The translations under genes and the position numbers were made by a program. From contig NZ_BBQZ01000004.1 in assembly GCF_000974805.1 (NCBI RefSeq), positions 62,001 through 126,000 on the forward strand: 64,000 nucleotides of DNA, in the 5' to 3' direction. Under the pieces are notes generated by a model. That model was given only the letters and a program-made list of their open reading frames with translations. It was not told the DNA's origin and made no database searches. How positions within the stretch are numbered: the first letter of the stretch is position 1; each line of letters begins with the position of its first letter. Below, piece by piece: positions 10,607-18,559 of this stretch. The stretch is from Demequina salsinemoris (GTDB lineage Bacteria; Actinomycetota; Actinomycetes; Actinomycetales; Demequinaceae).

Positions 10607-10912
10607 TCATCTTCGCGGTCTCGGCGCGGGGAGTGCCTCGGCGGTTCCCCGGACGAGCTCCTGCAGTCGGTCGGGGTCCTCGAGGAGGTCCGCGTCGACG
10701 ATCGGGTGAGGCTTCGCACCCGGGTACGGCTCGCCGACGTCGAAGCCCTCCGTCACCGGCGTCGGTTTGAGGAACAGCGTGTCGTCGCAGATCAGCCCGA
10801 CGAACGTGTCCTCGCAGTACAGCCCGAACTCGCCGAACATCGCGCGGGCGCGGACGTCGAGAGGCGCGAGCTGCTCAAGGAGATAGTCGACGGTCTGTCG
10901 CGAGGTGGCCAT
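10607..10912 (-). CDS. TfoX N-terminal domain protein
   Basis: A 101-residue protein matching the TfoX N-terminal domain: VRARAMFGEFGLYCEDTFVGLICDD and LFLKP are the usual core. It lacks the C-terminal domain of the competence regulator TfoX/Sxy, as is normal for the many stand-alone actinobacterial members, whose role is unknown. The ATG at 10912 gives the typical N-terminus and has GGTGAG just upstream. Confidence 0.82.
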   Translation of the reverse strand: MATSRQTVDYLLEQLAPLDVRARAMFGEFGLYCEDTFVGLICDDTLFLKPTPVTEGFDVGEPYPGAKPHPIVDADLLEDPDRLQELVRGTAEALPAPRPRR

Positions 10913-11040
10913 GGACTCACCGTAGGCCGGGGGTCCGACACTGTGCTCGGCCGGCAGACCGCCCCGCCGGGGCGCACCCGACCCGGCCACGTCCGTACGA
11001 TGCTTCTCGTGCCCCTCACCCCAGCCCGAGCATCGTCCTG

Positions 11041-11958
11041 ATGCCTCCCCGTTCGCCGCTCCCCCAGCGCCACGGGCTCGACGCCGCGTGGGTGCGCACG
11101 CCCGACCCGCTCCCCGACGGATCGCTTCAGCACGGGACGATGCGGGAGTTCCTGCTCGCGCGGCTGCCGGCCGCCGCGGAGGTTCCGCGCCGGCTGGAGG
11201 CCGGCGAGTTCGTGGACGATGCGGGGCGGGCCTGGACGGGGGACGAGGACTATCGGCCGCGTACGTTCGTGTGGTTCCACCGCGAGCTCGCGCCCGAGAC
11301 CCCCGTGCCGTTCCCGATCCCCGTGCTGGACCGCACCGAGAACCTGCTCGTGGTCGACAAGCCCCCCTTCATGGCGACGACACCGCGCGGCTTGCACGTG
11401 CGCGAGACGGCGCTCATCCGCTTGCGCGTCGAGCTGGACCTTCCCGAGCTGGCGCCCGCGCATCGTCTGGATCGCCTGACCGCCGGAGTGCTGGTGCTCA
11501 CGACGCGGCGCGAGGTCCGCGGCGCGTACGCGAAGGCGTTCCAGTCGCGGCGGATGTCCAAGACGTACGAGGCGATCGCGCCGCACGATGCGTCGCTCAC
11601 CTTCCCCCTGCGCCTGGTCGGGCGCATCGAGAAGCGGGTGGGGACCCTGCAGGCCTCGCTTGTGCCAGGGGAGCCGAACGCGGAGACCCTGGTCGAGGTC
11701 CTCGAGGTGCGCGGCGGCTACGCGAGGTATCGACTGACGCCCGTCACGGGCAAGACGCACCAGCTGCGGCTGCAGATGTCGGACGCGGGGCTGCCGCTCG
11801 TCGGCGACCCGCTGTACCCGCACGTGCTGCCCGATGACCCGGCCGACTTCTCCGAGCCGCTGCGGCTCGTCGCTCGCCGCCTGCGCTTCACCGATCCGCT
11901 TGATGGCGCGGAGCGGGACTATGCGAGCCCGCGCGAGCTCGAGTGGCCGACAGCCTAG
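11041..11958 (+). CDS. RluA-family RNA pseudouridine synthase
   Basis: A 305-residue enzyme that isomerises uridine to pseudouridine in rRNA or tRNA. The catalytic motif HRLDRLTAG is near residue 142 (the Asp is the nucleophile), and the later motifs GKTHQLRLQMSDAGLPLVGDP are intact. There is an N-terminal extension of about 95 residues but no obvious complete S4 domain. The exact target base cannot be told. It stands alone on the plus strand between minus-strand genes. Confidence 0.93.
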   Translation: MPPRSPLPQRHGLDAAWVRTPDPLPDGSLQHGTMREFLLARLPAAAEVPRRLEAGEFVDDAGRAWTGDEDYRPRTFVWFHRELAPETPVPFPIPVLDRTENLLVVDKPPFMATTPRGLHVRETALIRLRVELDLPELAPAHRLDRLTAGVLVLTTRREVRGAYAKAFQSRRMSKTYEAIAPHDASLTFPLRLVGRIEKRVGTLQASLVPGEPNAETLVEVLEVRGGYARYRLTPVTGKTHQLRLQMSDAGLPLVGDPLYPHVLPDDPADFSEPLRLVARRLRFTDPLDGAERDYASPRELEWPTA

Positions 11959-11982
11959 ACCCCGCGCGGCTCACGAGAAGGG

Positions 11983-12336
11983 TCAGACCTTCTTGACCAC
12001 GCTGGACTTGAGCTGCATCTGCCCGAATCCATCGATCTTGCAGTCGATGTCGTGACCATCGACCCCGTCGACAAGCCGGATGCCGCGCACTTTGGTGCCC
12101 ACCTTGATCGGCTGGGGCGAGCCCTTCACCTTGAGGCTCTTGATGACAGTCACGGTGTCGCCGTCCGCGAGCACGTTCCCGACGGCGTCCTTGATCACGC
12201 GAGGCTCGTCGCCAGCCGTATCGACCTCCAGCTCCGCCGACCACTCGTGACCGCACATCGGGCACACGAGGAGCGCGCCCATCTCGTAGGTGAGGTCGGA
12301 CGCGCACTCGGGGCAGGGAGGCAGGGTGTCGCTCAT
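11983..12336 (-). CDS. yjdM: Zinc-ribbon protein YjdM (PhnA family)
   Basis: A 117-residue protein with an N-terminal zinc ribbon (CPECASDLTYEMGALLVCPMC, two Cys pairs, residues 8-28) and the conserved PhnA C-terminal domain (DAVGNVLADGDTVTVIKSLKVKG). Despite the old name it is not a phosphonoacetate hydrolase and its role is unclear. Start ATG at 12336. Confidence 0.9.
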   Translation of the reverse strand: MSDTLPPCPECASDLTYEMGALLVCPMCGHEWSAELEVDTAGDEPRVIKDAVGNVLADGDTVTVIKSLKVKGSPQPIKVGTKVRGIRLVDGVDGHDIDCKIDGFGQMQLKSSVVKKV

Positions 12337-12385
12337 GCGGCCAACGGTAGCGCGGCATGCGCGGCGTGGCCCGGCGGTCGTGAAC

Positions 12386-12781
12386 CTAGCCCTCGTATCC
12401 GATGAGCCAGGTGATTCCGAAGCGGTCGACGACCGTGCCATCATGGGCACCCCACGGCCGCAGCTGCAGCGGATCGCGGATGCGGCCGTCGTCGGCAAGG
12501 GCCGCGAACCAGGACTCGAGCTCAGCGGGCTCCGCCGTGCCGAGCAGCGAGAACATGACCCCACGAAGCTCAAGGGCCTCGTCGTCGGGCCCCGCGTCGG
12601 CCGCGAACAGTTCGACTCGCCCCTGCAGCATGCCGTGGGCGATCGAGTCCTGCGGCCCGTCCGTGCGGCCGAAGTCCGCATACGAGTTGAGCACGAGGTC
12701 CCCGCCGAAGACTCCCTGGTAGAACGTCAGGGCGTCGCGCGCCGCACCGTCGAAGTGCAGGTACGGGGTGAGACCGGTCAT
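12386..12781 (-). CDS. PhnB-like VOC protein
   Basis: A 131-residue VOC-fold protein of the PhnB/3-demethylubiquinone methyltransferase-like group: TPYLHFDGAARDALTFYQGVFGG at the N-terminus and WGAHDGTVVDRFGITWLIGYE at the C-terminus. Function is unknown. It is followed 49 bp later by the YjdM gene on the same strand. Both belong to families once linked by name to phosphonate metabolism, but no phn genes are present. Confidence 0.88.
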   Translation of the reverse strand: MTGLTPYLHFDGAARDALTFYQGVFGGDLVLNSYADFGRTDGPQDSIAHGMLQGRVELFAADAGPDDEALELRGVMFSLLGTAEPAELESWFAALADDGRIRDPLQLRPWGAHDGTVVDRFGITWLIGYEG

Positions 12782-12790
12782 GCGACGACG

Positions 12791-13522
12791 CTAACCCCTT
12801 GGCCGACGGCGGGCCAGCCCGTCCACCTCGCCACGTACCGCCGCCTGGCCGGGATGGCGATAGACGAGCCCGTAACGCCAGAACAGCTTCCGCCGCACCG
12901 TCGAACCCGGGAGGACATCTGCGGCGATGGCGCGGATCTCATCGAGGCCGAGCACGGGCTCCGTGGTGGGTGCTGACATCGCCACGCGGGACTCCGCGGC
13001 GTCGCGTCGCTTGAGGAAGCCGAGGATCGGGTTCGCCAGGAGGGCAGCGGTGGACACCACGCGGTCCGCTGCAGTCTCCTCCCGATAGCAGCCGACGATG
13101 ATCACACGTCCGCCCGGCCGCAGCATCGCCCTCATCTGAGCGAGCGTCTCCTGAAGCGGAAGATGATGCACCACCGCCACAGCGGTGATCGCGTCGTATG
13201 ACGGCGCGGCTGAGAGCGTCGCGAAGTCCTCGCACGACACGGTCACGTTGTCGAGGTCGCGCAGTCGCTCCTCGGCGAGACGAACCGTGGCCTCATCGCT
13301 GTCGATGCCGCGCACGGAGTCCACGGTCGACGCCAGCGCGCGCACCAGGTTCCCCGTCCCGCATCCGACGTCGAGCACGGCGTGCGCCCCATGGGGGACA
13401 CTCCGCAGTACCCAGCTCCGATAGTGGTCGTTGTGGCTCCACGGGTACGCGCGGTTGAACTCATCGAGGCGACGAAGGAGGCGCTCGCGTCTCGACGCGC
13501 GTGCGATGCCGACGAGACTCAC
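12791..13522 (-). CDS. Class I SAM-dependent methyltransferase
   Basis: About 243 residues with the Rossmann SAM-binding motif VLDVGCGTG, the acidic motif II (GIDSDE), and the post-I motif YDAITAVAVVHHL. The closest shape is the Methyltransf_11/25 group acting on small molecules; the substrate is unknown. The start is uncertain: GTG at 13522 (VSLVGIARASRRERLLRRL) is preferred, and the open frame extends further upstream with a less natural sequence. Confidence 0.85.
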   Translation of the reverse strand: MSLVGIARASRRERLLRRLDEFNRAYPWSHNDHYRSWVLRSVPHGAHAVLDVGCGTGNLVRALASTVDSVRGIDSDEATVRLAEERLRDLDNVTVSCEDFATLSAAPSYDAITAVAVVHHLPLQETLAQMRAMLRPGGRVIIVGCYREETAADRVVSTAALLANPILGFLKRRDAAESRVAMSAPTTEPVLGLDEIRAIAADVLPGSTVRRKLFWRYGLVYRHPGQAAVRGEVDGLARRRPRG

Positions 13523-13568
13523 GCGTCGAACGCTACCGGGCCGCGCGATGTCCGCGGCGTGCGGAGTG

Positions 13569-14654
13569 CTAGTAAGCGGGTGAAGGCTCCTCCTCACCGT
13601 AGGAGACGAAGCCGTCGTCGCCGATGCTGACGCCGCCTGCGTCCACCTCGTCCGACCACACCGCGTCCCCGACGACGATGGCCGCGAGCTCGCTGACCTC
13701 GTTCGCGTCGAACCGCGTGGTCAAGGTGCTCTCCTCGCTGCCGCCGAGCTCGATCAGCCGATTGGCAGAGATCTCCTGCGTGAGCGGATACATGTAGCCC
13801 ACCAGCGCATCGTCGTCGTACAAGGGGGTCGAGCCGGTGATCTGCTCGCTGAGGACGAGGTAGAACCGGATGAACGCGTCCTGGTCCGGGTCGCCGGTGA
13901 GGACCACGTGCGAGAGCGTGATGCTCGCGGTCTGGGCGTCGACGAGGTCGATGGCGTAGGTCCACCCGCCGTTCGCGCCATCGCCGAATGCCACCGGCGC
14001 CGTCGCATAGTCCTCGAACATGCCGAAGGACAGCGGGTACCGGACCGTGCTGGCCGACGGCGTCACGGAGGCCGACGGGTCGCTCGGCAGCGACTGCCCC
14101 CATTCGACCGCGAAGCAGCCCGGATGCTGATCGACCATCTCGCCGACCGCATAGCGACCGAGGTCGTCGCCATCCGCCGTGGAGACCTTGACGGTGTAAC
14201 GCGTCAGACTGGTCGGCTGGGTGACGGAGAGCCTGAGGCTGTCGGCCTCCGCGTCCCCGATGATGCCCTGCAGCTCGGCCACGGAATCGGCATCGGCTTC
14301 CAACCCCACCAGGAGCTCCGCCGTCACCGCGTCGACATCGCCGTCCTGCGCCGCCTCGAGGAAGCCTCGCACCGCCGATTCCACGCTCGGTTCGCCGCGG
14401 TCACATGAGTTCGCCGAGGCCGCCGGCTGCACGGGGGATGCGTCGAGCACGCTGCCGCCCACGCCGCTCGCGACGAAGGCGACGACCGCGACTGCGCTCA
14501 CCGTGCCCGCCGTGTACCACGCGGCCCGACGCTGTCGACGGCTCCTGATCCGCTGCCACGCGGCGGCCGAGCGCAGGGCGCTGTCGCCCCGCGCATCGAT
14601 CTGTCCGCCGACCCGGTCCGTACCGTCGTGAAGAACCTCTCCCAGGTCGCTCAT
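13569..14654 (-). CDS. Membrane-anchored sigma-factor partner (putative anti-sigma protein)
   Basis: A 361-residue protein with a cytoplasmic N-terminal region (about residues 1-45), one transmembrane helix (about residues 46-66) and a ~290-residue acidic extracytoplasmic domain I do not recognise. It overlaps the ECF sigma gene by 4 bp (ATGA), the usual arrangement for a membrane anti-sigma factor. No zinc-binding HxxxCxxC motif is visible, so it is not a classic ZAS-type anti-sigma. The outer domain may be the sensor. The anti-sigma role is inferred from gene order and topology. Confidence 0.6.
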   Translation of the reverse strand: MSDLGEVLHDGTDRVGGQIDARGDSALRSAAAWQRIRSRRQRRAAWYTAGTVSAVAVVAFVASGVGGSVLDASPVQPAASANSCDRGEPSVESAVRGFLEAAQDGDVDAVTAELLVGLEADADSVAELQGIIGDAEADSLRLSVTQPTSLTRYTVKVSTADGDDLGRYAVGEMVDQHPGCFAVEWGQSLPSDPSASVTPSASTVRYPLSFGMFEDYATAPVAFGDGANGGWTYAIDLVDAQTASITLSHVVLTGDPDQDAFIRFYLVLSEQITGSTPLYDDDALVGYMYPLTQEISANRLIELGGSEESTLTTRFDANEVSELAAIVVGDAVWSDEVDAGGVSIGDDGFVSYGEEEPSPAY

Positions 14655-15187
14655 CGCCGGGCCTCCTTCACTCTCACGGTCTCTCGCAACTCGTCGTCGT
14701 CGCCCGGTTCGAAGTGCTGCGAGAGCAGCGCTCGGCCGTCCGACAGGTACCGCTTGACCGTGCCCTCGGAGGCCGTCATCGCGGACGCGACGGCGGCGAC
14801 GGTCATGTCGTCGAGGTAGCGCAGGACGATCGCGGTGCGCACTCGCGGAGGCAGCGACGCGAGCGCGACGGCGACCGCTTCGTCACTCTCGACGGCAACC
14901 TCTGGGCTGGGGACCACCTCGTCGCGAGCGAGCTTGGGGAGGCGTGCCGTCCATCGCGCGTTCCTGCGCACGGCGTCGATATGAAGGTTCCGAATCGTGG
15001 CCCGCACGTACGCCTCGGCCGCGGCGAGGTCCTGCCACCGTCGCCGCTTCGAGAAGGTCTTGACGATCGCGTCCTGGACGAGTTCCTCAGCCCCACTGTA
15101 CGAGCCGACCAGCGCGTACGCATACGCGCTCAAGCGCCGCATCGACTGCGCGTACAGCGCCTCGACGACGTCCCTGTCCTTCATCAA
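14651..15187 (-). CDS. ECF RNA polymerase sigma factor (SigE-like)
   Basis: A 178-residue group-4 sigma factor. Region 2 covers about residues 10-77 (AYALVGSYSGAEELVQDAIVKTF, then YVRATIRNLHIDAVRR), and region 4 about residues 108-165 (LASLPPRVRTAIVLRYLDDMTVAAVASAM, then EGTVKRYLSDGRALL). It probably directs transcription of stress or envelope genes and is held inactive by the adjacent membrane protein (inference). A PH-domain membrane gene lies 98 bp upstream on the same strand. Confidence 0.92.
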   Translation of the reverse strand: MMKDRDVVEALYAQSMRRLSAYAYALVGSYSGAEELVQDAIVKTFSKRRRWQDLAAAEAYVRATIRNLHIDAVRRNARWTARLPKLARDEVVPSPEVAVESDEAVAVALASLPPRVRTAIVLRYLDDMTVAAVASAMTASEGTVKRYLSDGRALLSQHFEPGDDDELRETVRVKEARR

Positions 15188-15285
15188 TCAACCCCCGATC
15201 GAAGGGTAGAACGAACACCCTCGTCGATCGGTTGGGACGCTCACTCGTGAGCGGGCACGAGCCGGCCCGCCCCGGACCAGGCGGG

Positions 15286-15885
15286 TCACGCCGTGAGGAA
15301 CCACTGCGTCGCCATCGCAACGTAGACGCCGATCAGGGTCCACGCATGCGCAGGCAACCCGGTCCACGAACGCCTCACCGTGAACGGCTCCGTGGACACG
15401 TCCCGGTCCGGACCGCCGAGCGCCTCCACGACCTCCTCCGCCACCTGGTCCACGCGCGTGCGGCGTTCGAGCATCAGCATGAGGTTCGTGGCCTGAATCG
15501 CCCCGCAACGGCGCGTCGATCCGTCCGACAGCACGAGCTTCAGCGACGAGAGTCCCTCGGACTCCACCGAAGCGACCGCCTCACGCGGATACTCGACCGT
15601 CGTGAACGTGCCCACCACCGTCAGGCGCGCATCGTCCACGACCACCCGCCGGCGGAAGGCGGCCGCGGATCCCCACGCCGTGGCCAGCACCGCATACGTC
15701 GTGAAGACCAGGACCCCCGTCACATCGTGAGCCTCACGGCCGACGGTCACCGACACCAGCGTCACGATGAACGACATGGGGTAGAGGGCCAGCATCGCCA
15801 GCGTGCGAAGCGGCTCCGACGTACGCCAGACCTGAGCCTCACCTCGGACACGCTCCCTCACCGCGCGCGAGCTCCCGAGATTCAT
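15286..15885 (-). CDS. PH domain-containing membrane protein
   Basis: About 199 residues. Two hydrophobic helices at roughly residues 28-75 precede a bacterial PH-like domain (VVVDDARLTVVGTFTTVEYPREAVASV), and a C-terminal hydrophobic segment ends the protein. This is the common layout of actinobacterial PH-domain proteins of unknown function. The ATG at 15885 is preferred; another in-frame ATG at 15936 would add 17 residues. It may be co-transcribed with the sigma factor gene downstream. Confidence 0.7.
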   Translation of the reverse strand: MNLGSSRAVRERVRGEAQVWRTSEPLRTLAMLALYPMSFIVTLVSVTVGREAHDVTGVLVFTTYAVLATAWGSAAAFRRRVVVDDARLTVVGTFTTVEYPREAVASVESEGLSSLKLVLSDGSTRRCGAIQATNLMLMLERRTRVDQVAEEVVEALGGPDRDVSTEPFTVRRSWTGLPAHAWTLIGVYVAMATQWFLTA

Positions 15886-15999
15886 GCGGGAAGCATAACC
15901 GTCACTTCGTGCCAACTTCCGGGACATGCAAGCCATCTCAGCCCCCTGCCCCGGGACCGAGACGGCCCCCGCAACGACTACGCATTGCCGCCAGAGGCT

Positions 16000-16058
16000 A
16001 GACGGCGATTACACGTTGAATCTGAACTCAACCGCATTCCGTGGCCGAACATCGTCTG
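16000..16058 (-). repeat. ychF-end-like direct repeat, copy A
   Basis: First of three stand-alone copies of a dispersed direct repeat. Read on the minus strand it encodes RNAVEFRFNV followed by TAA (stop at 16011-16009), then TCGCCGTCT, which is also present beyond the stop of copy C. Relative to copies B and C most differences are in third codon positions (GTT/GTG, AGA/AGG/CGC). VEFRFNV is the same peptide that ends YchF at 20893. It marks the left edge of the cassette array. Confidence 0.7.
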
Positions 16059-16151
16059 GGGAGGGAGCCCTTCCCCTTCTCGCCGACCCGCGCTCACGCC
16101 ACCGCCCCTCGACAAACCGCGCACGCCGCTCGGAGCAGGTCTCGGCAGCAC

Positions 16152-17150
16152 CTAGCCCCAGGTGCCTGCGGCCCTCCGCAAGTGGTCGGCCGCCTGCTTC
16201 ACGCGATCCCGTAGCTCGGCGGGTTCATCGATCAGCACCTCGCAGCCGAGCGCGGCCAGCACTGGCGGCAGCCAGTCCAGGCTCTCGGCGTGGATCTCGG
16301 CTCGGTACCAAGCCGGGACACCGTCGTCCGTGCCGTCGGGGGGCGGCTCCAGCCGTTCCAGTCGGGCAACACTGACGGGCAGGTGCTTCCGGATGTGCTC
16401 CTGCGCCGCATTGATGCGCAAGACGACGCGCCACCGGTAGTCCGCCGCAGCGAACCGCTCGGAGAGCGAACTGGCGACGTCGAGGTCTGGCGACGGGTCG
16501 AAGGCGCCTGTCAACGGCCGCACAGTGTGGATCCTGTCGACACGGAACGTGCGCTCGTCGTGCCTCGCAGGATCGAACGCGACGAGGTACCACCGCCCTT
16601 CGCGGGACCCGATGCCGTAGGGGTGGACGATGCGGCGGGAAGGCGTGCCCGTGCCGTCGACATAGCGAAGCTCGACGACGCGTCGGTGACTGGTCGCCTC
16701 CGCCAACGTGAGCATGATCGCCGGGTCAGGGCTGACGTCCCAGGCGCGCAGCGTAGGCATCCCCATCACATCGAGCAGTCCGTCGATTCTTCCGGCTTCG
16801 GATATGGGGAGAGCGCGCTTGACCTTGGCCAAAGCCGTCTGCGCTGCAAGGCTCGGCGGGTCAGCCGACGCCTGGGCGGCCGCAAGACCGAGGAAGACGG
16901 CGACTGCCTCTTCCCTGCCGAACACCAACGGCAGGACTCGCTGCCCCGCCGCAAGGCGATACCCGCCGTATCGCCCTCGCACGGTTTCCACCGGGACACC
17001 TATATCGACTAGACGGGCAACGTCGCGCCTCACGGTGCGCCCGTCAACGCCCAGGCGGCCGGCCAGCTCCGCAACAGTCCGCAGATCAGCGGACTGCAAC
17101 AGCTCGAGCAGTTCGAGCACCCGCGCGGTCGTATCAGCCACGTCTCTCAT
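16152..17150 (-). CDS. WYL-domain (YafY-type) transcriptional regulator
   Basis: A 332-residue regulator. The N-terminal HTH_11 domain (about residues 5-60; LQSADLRTVAELAGRLGVDGRTVRRDVA) is followed by a WYL domain (about residues 140-225; GIGSREGRWYLVAFDPARHDERTFRVDRI) and a C-terminal WCX extension. WYL domains bind small ligands or nucleic acids. It is divergent from a VOC gene, with a GGACAG/CTGTCC palindrome between them. This is a common pairing in which the regulator senses the substrate and represses or activates the enzyme (inference). Confidence 0.92.
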   Translation of the reverse strand: MRDVADTTARVLELLELLQSADLRTVAELAGRLGVDGRTVRRDVARLVDIGVPVETVRGRYGGYRLAAGQRVLPLVFGREEAVAVFLGLAAAQASADPPSLAAQTALAKVKRALPISEAGRIDGLLDVMGMPTLRAWDVSPDPAIMLTLAEATSHRRVVELRYVDGTGTPSRRIVHPYGIGSREGRWYLVAFDPARHDERTFRVDRIHTVRPLTGAFDPSPDLDVASSLSERFAAADYRWRVVLRINAAQEHIRKHLPVSVARLERLEPPPDGTDDGVPAWYRAEIHAESLDWLPPVLAALGCEVLIDEPAELRDRVKQAADHLRRAAGTWG

Positions 17151-17165
17151 CCTCGCACCGATATA

Positions 17166-17180
17166 GGACAGATTCTGTCC
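17166..17180. promoter_or_regulatory. Candidate WYL operator (GGACAG-ATT-CTGTCC)
   Basis: A perfect 6-bp inverted repeat with a 3-bp spacer lies 15 bp upstream of the WYL regulator start and 70 bp upstream of the VOC start. GGACA/TGTCC half-sites are typical of YafY-type WYL regulators. It is a likely autoregulatory site. Confidence 0.6.
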
Positions 17181-17250
17181 ACTATGGCACATACCGTGGT
17201 GCTCACAGCGTCGGTCCAGACGCCGCCCCCATCTACGGAAGGCCCCACAC

Positions 17251-17655
17251 ATGCAGCTCGCAGCCACCCGGATCTTCACCGACGACGTCGACGACCTCGT
17301 CGCCTTCTACGACCAGGCGACGGGTCTCACCTCCGTGCGAATCCACCCTCTGTTCGCGGAACTCCGCACCGGGACCGGAACTCTCGCCATCGCCTCCACC
17401 GCCACCGTCGCACTGCTGGGCGACAACGCAGCCGAGGCCCGAGCGAACCGCAGCATCGCACTGGACTTCCTCGTCGACGACGTCGATGCCACCTACGCGC
17501 GGCTCAAGGAGACGGCAATCGAGCTCGTCAACGTCCCGACCGACATGCCGTGGGGCAACCGCTCCCTGCTCGTTCGCGACCCCGATGGCAACCTGATCAA
17601 CTTCTTCACCCCGGTCAGCAAGGACGCTCAGCAGCGATTCCCGCAGCAGAGCTGA
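17251..17655 (+). CDS. VOC family protein
   Basis: A 134-residue single-module VOC protein: MQLAATRIFTDDVDDLVAFY at the N-terminus, and LLVRDPDGNLINFFTPV carrying the usual C-terminal metal-site strand. The substrate is unknown. GGAAGG lies 8-9 bp before the ATG. It is divergent from the WYL regulator that probably controls it. The pair fills the first cassette between repeat copies A and B. Confidence 0.88.
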   Translation: MQLAATRIFTDDVDDLVAFYDQATGLTSVRIHPLFAELRTGTGTLAIASTATVALLGDNAAEARANRSIALDFLVDDVDATYARLKETAIELVNVPTDMPWGNRSLLVRDPDGNLINFFTPVSKDAQQRFPQQS

Positions 17656-17718
17656 TCACCGAACCCTCACAGCGCGGGGATGCGGGAGAACGCCGAGTCC
17701 GCACCGCGTCCTCGCGCG

Positions 17719-17738
17719 GGGGAGGCGAAGGCCTCCCC
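17719..17738 (+). terminator. Hairpin after the VOC gene
   Basis: GGGGAGGC pairs perfectly with GCCTCCCC around a GAAG loop, 64 bp after the VOC stop and immediately before repeat copy B. It is a plausible terminator for the VOC transcript; no T-run follows. Confidence 0.5.
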
Positions 17739-17743
17739 GGAAC

Positions 17744-17800
17744 CACACGTTGAAGCGGAACTCCACCGCGTTCCGTAGTCGAATAACCGCTTGCTGTCCA
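17744..17800 (-). repeat. ychF-end-like direct repeat, copy B
   Basis: Second copy of the repeat. The minus-strand translation reads VIRLRNAVEFRFNV with no stop after it (TGG instead of TAG/TAA). It shares the segment TTCCGTAG.CGAATAAC with copy C. A 16-bp inverted repeat begins at its right edge. Confidence 0.7.
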
Positions 17801-17835
17801 CGGGGTCGCACTGCTTGACTGGACAGCAAACGGTT
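17785..17835. repeat. 16-bp inverted repeat adjoining copy B
   Basis: AACCGCTTGCTGTCCA (17785-17800) and TGGACAGCAAACGGTT (17820-17835) match at 15 of 16 positions as an inverted repeat with a 19-nt loop. It straddles the junction between repeat copy B and the second cassette. It could be a recombinase arm pair, an operator or an RNA hairpin in the leader of the gene at 17878. Confidence 0.6.
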
Positions 17836-17877
17836 GTTGTATCAACTTTCCGTTCCACCTGTGCGAGGGGGCAGAGG

Positions 17878-18180
17878 ATGATTCTCGGGATGCTGTTGAT
17901 GGGATTCTTCGTGATGGCGCTCCTGCCGCCACGATGGCAGTTCTTCCTCACCGTTGCGATCGCAGGCGGGCTCCTGTGGGTCTCGACCTTCTTCATCCCG
18001 GAGACCAAAGACACGGGAACGCTGACCTACTCGCAGCTCATACCTTCAGCATTTGGGATCGGTGCCGCCAACGCAGCCGTCGGAGCGGCGTTCGGCTGGG
18101 CCGTCGGCTGGAGTGTTCGATGGGGCTTCCACAAGATCCTCATCGCGGTACGCGGCAGGCGCGTCAGGGTCAGCGGCTAG
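17878..18180 (+). CDS. Small membrane protein, unknown function
   Basis: A 100-residue protein with two or three hydrophobic segments (about residues 2-38 and 58-80) and a basic C-terminus (RGRRVRVSG). I do not recognise a family. The ATG at 17878 follows a GAGGGGGCAGAGG ribosome binding site. It is convergent with the HepT/MntA pair and lies inside the second repeat-bounded cassette. Confidence 0.6.
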   Translation: MILGMLLMGFFVMALLPPRWQFFLTVAIAGGLLWVSTFFIPETKDTGTLTYSQLIPSAFGIGAANAAVGAAFGWAVGWSVRWGFHKILIAVRGRRVRVSG

Positions 18181-18208
18181 CGTCGCAAGAACCCGCGAAC
18201 GCGGCCAC

Positions 18209-18559
18209 CTACGGCACGTCCTCGCCGGACTCGACATGCTGGCGCACCGCGTCAGCGAGCGGCGGAAGATAGTTCTCCACCACGTCCCGGATCACGGCGA
18301 TGTCGACGCCGAAGTACTGGTGAACGAGGATGTTGCGGAACCCGCGGATCTGCGGCCAGGCAATCTCGGGGTGCGCCGCGACTACTTCAGCGGTCAGATG
18401 GCTTGCGGCTTCGCCGATGATCTGGAGGTTGCGTTCGATCGCGTCCTCAGCCATATCGATGACGTCGGAGTCACTGCCGTCAAGAACAGCGACATACCGC
18501 CGGCACCGCTCGATCGAGTCAAGGATGTCCTCGATCCGCTGCTCGACGCTGCGACTCAC
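18209..18559 (-). CDS. hepT: HepT-like ribonuclease toxin (HEPN, DUF86)
   Basis: A 116-residue HEPN protein with the RX4HXY catalytic motif intact as RNILVHQY (about residues 73-80). In characterised HEPN-MNT modules HepT is an RNase toxin that the MNT antitoxin inactivates by adding AMP to the tyrosine of this motif. It follows the antitoxin gene with a 4-bp overlap. Confidence 0.92.
   Translation of the reverse strand: MSRSVEQRIEDILDSIERCRRYVAVLDGSDSDVIDMAEDAIERNLQIIGEAASHLTAEVVAAHPEIAWPQIRGFRNILVHQYFGVDIAVIRDVVENYLPPLADAVRQHVESGEDVP

Noticed and set aside
16009-16060. Copies A-C as fragments of a second full-length ychF gene
   Set aside because: Upstream of VEFRFNV the copies read VIRLRNA or VRPRNA rather than the YchF sequence VMVDGDV, so only the last few codons match. 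Simple gene duplication does not explain them.
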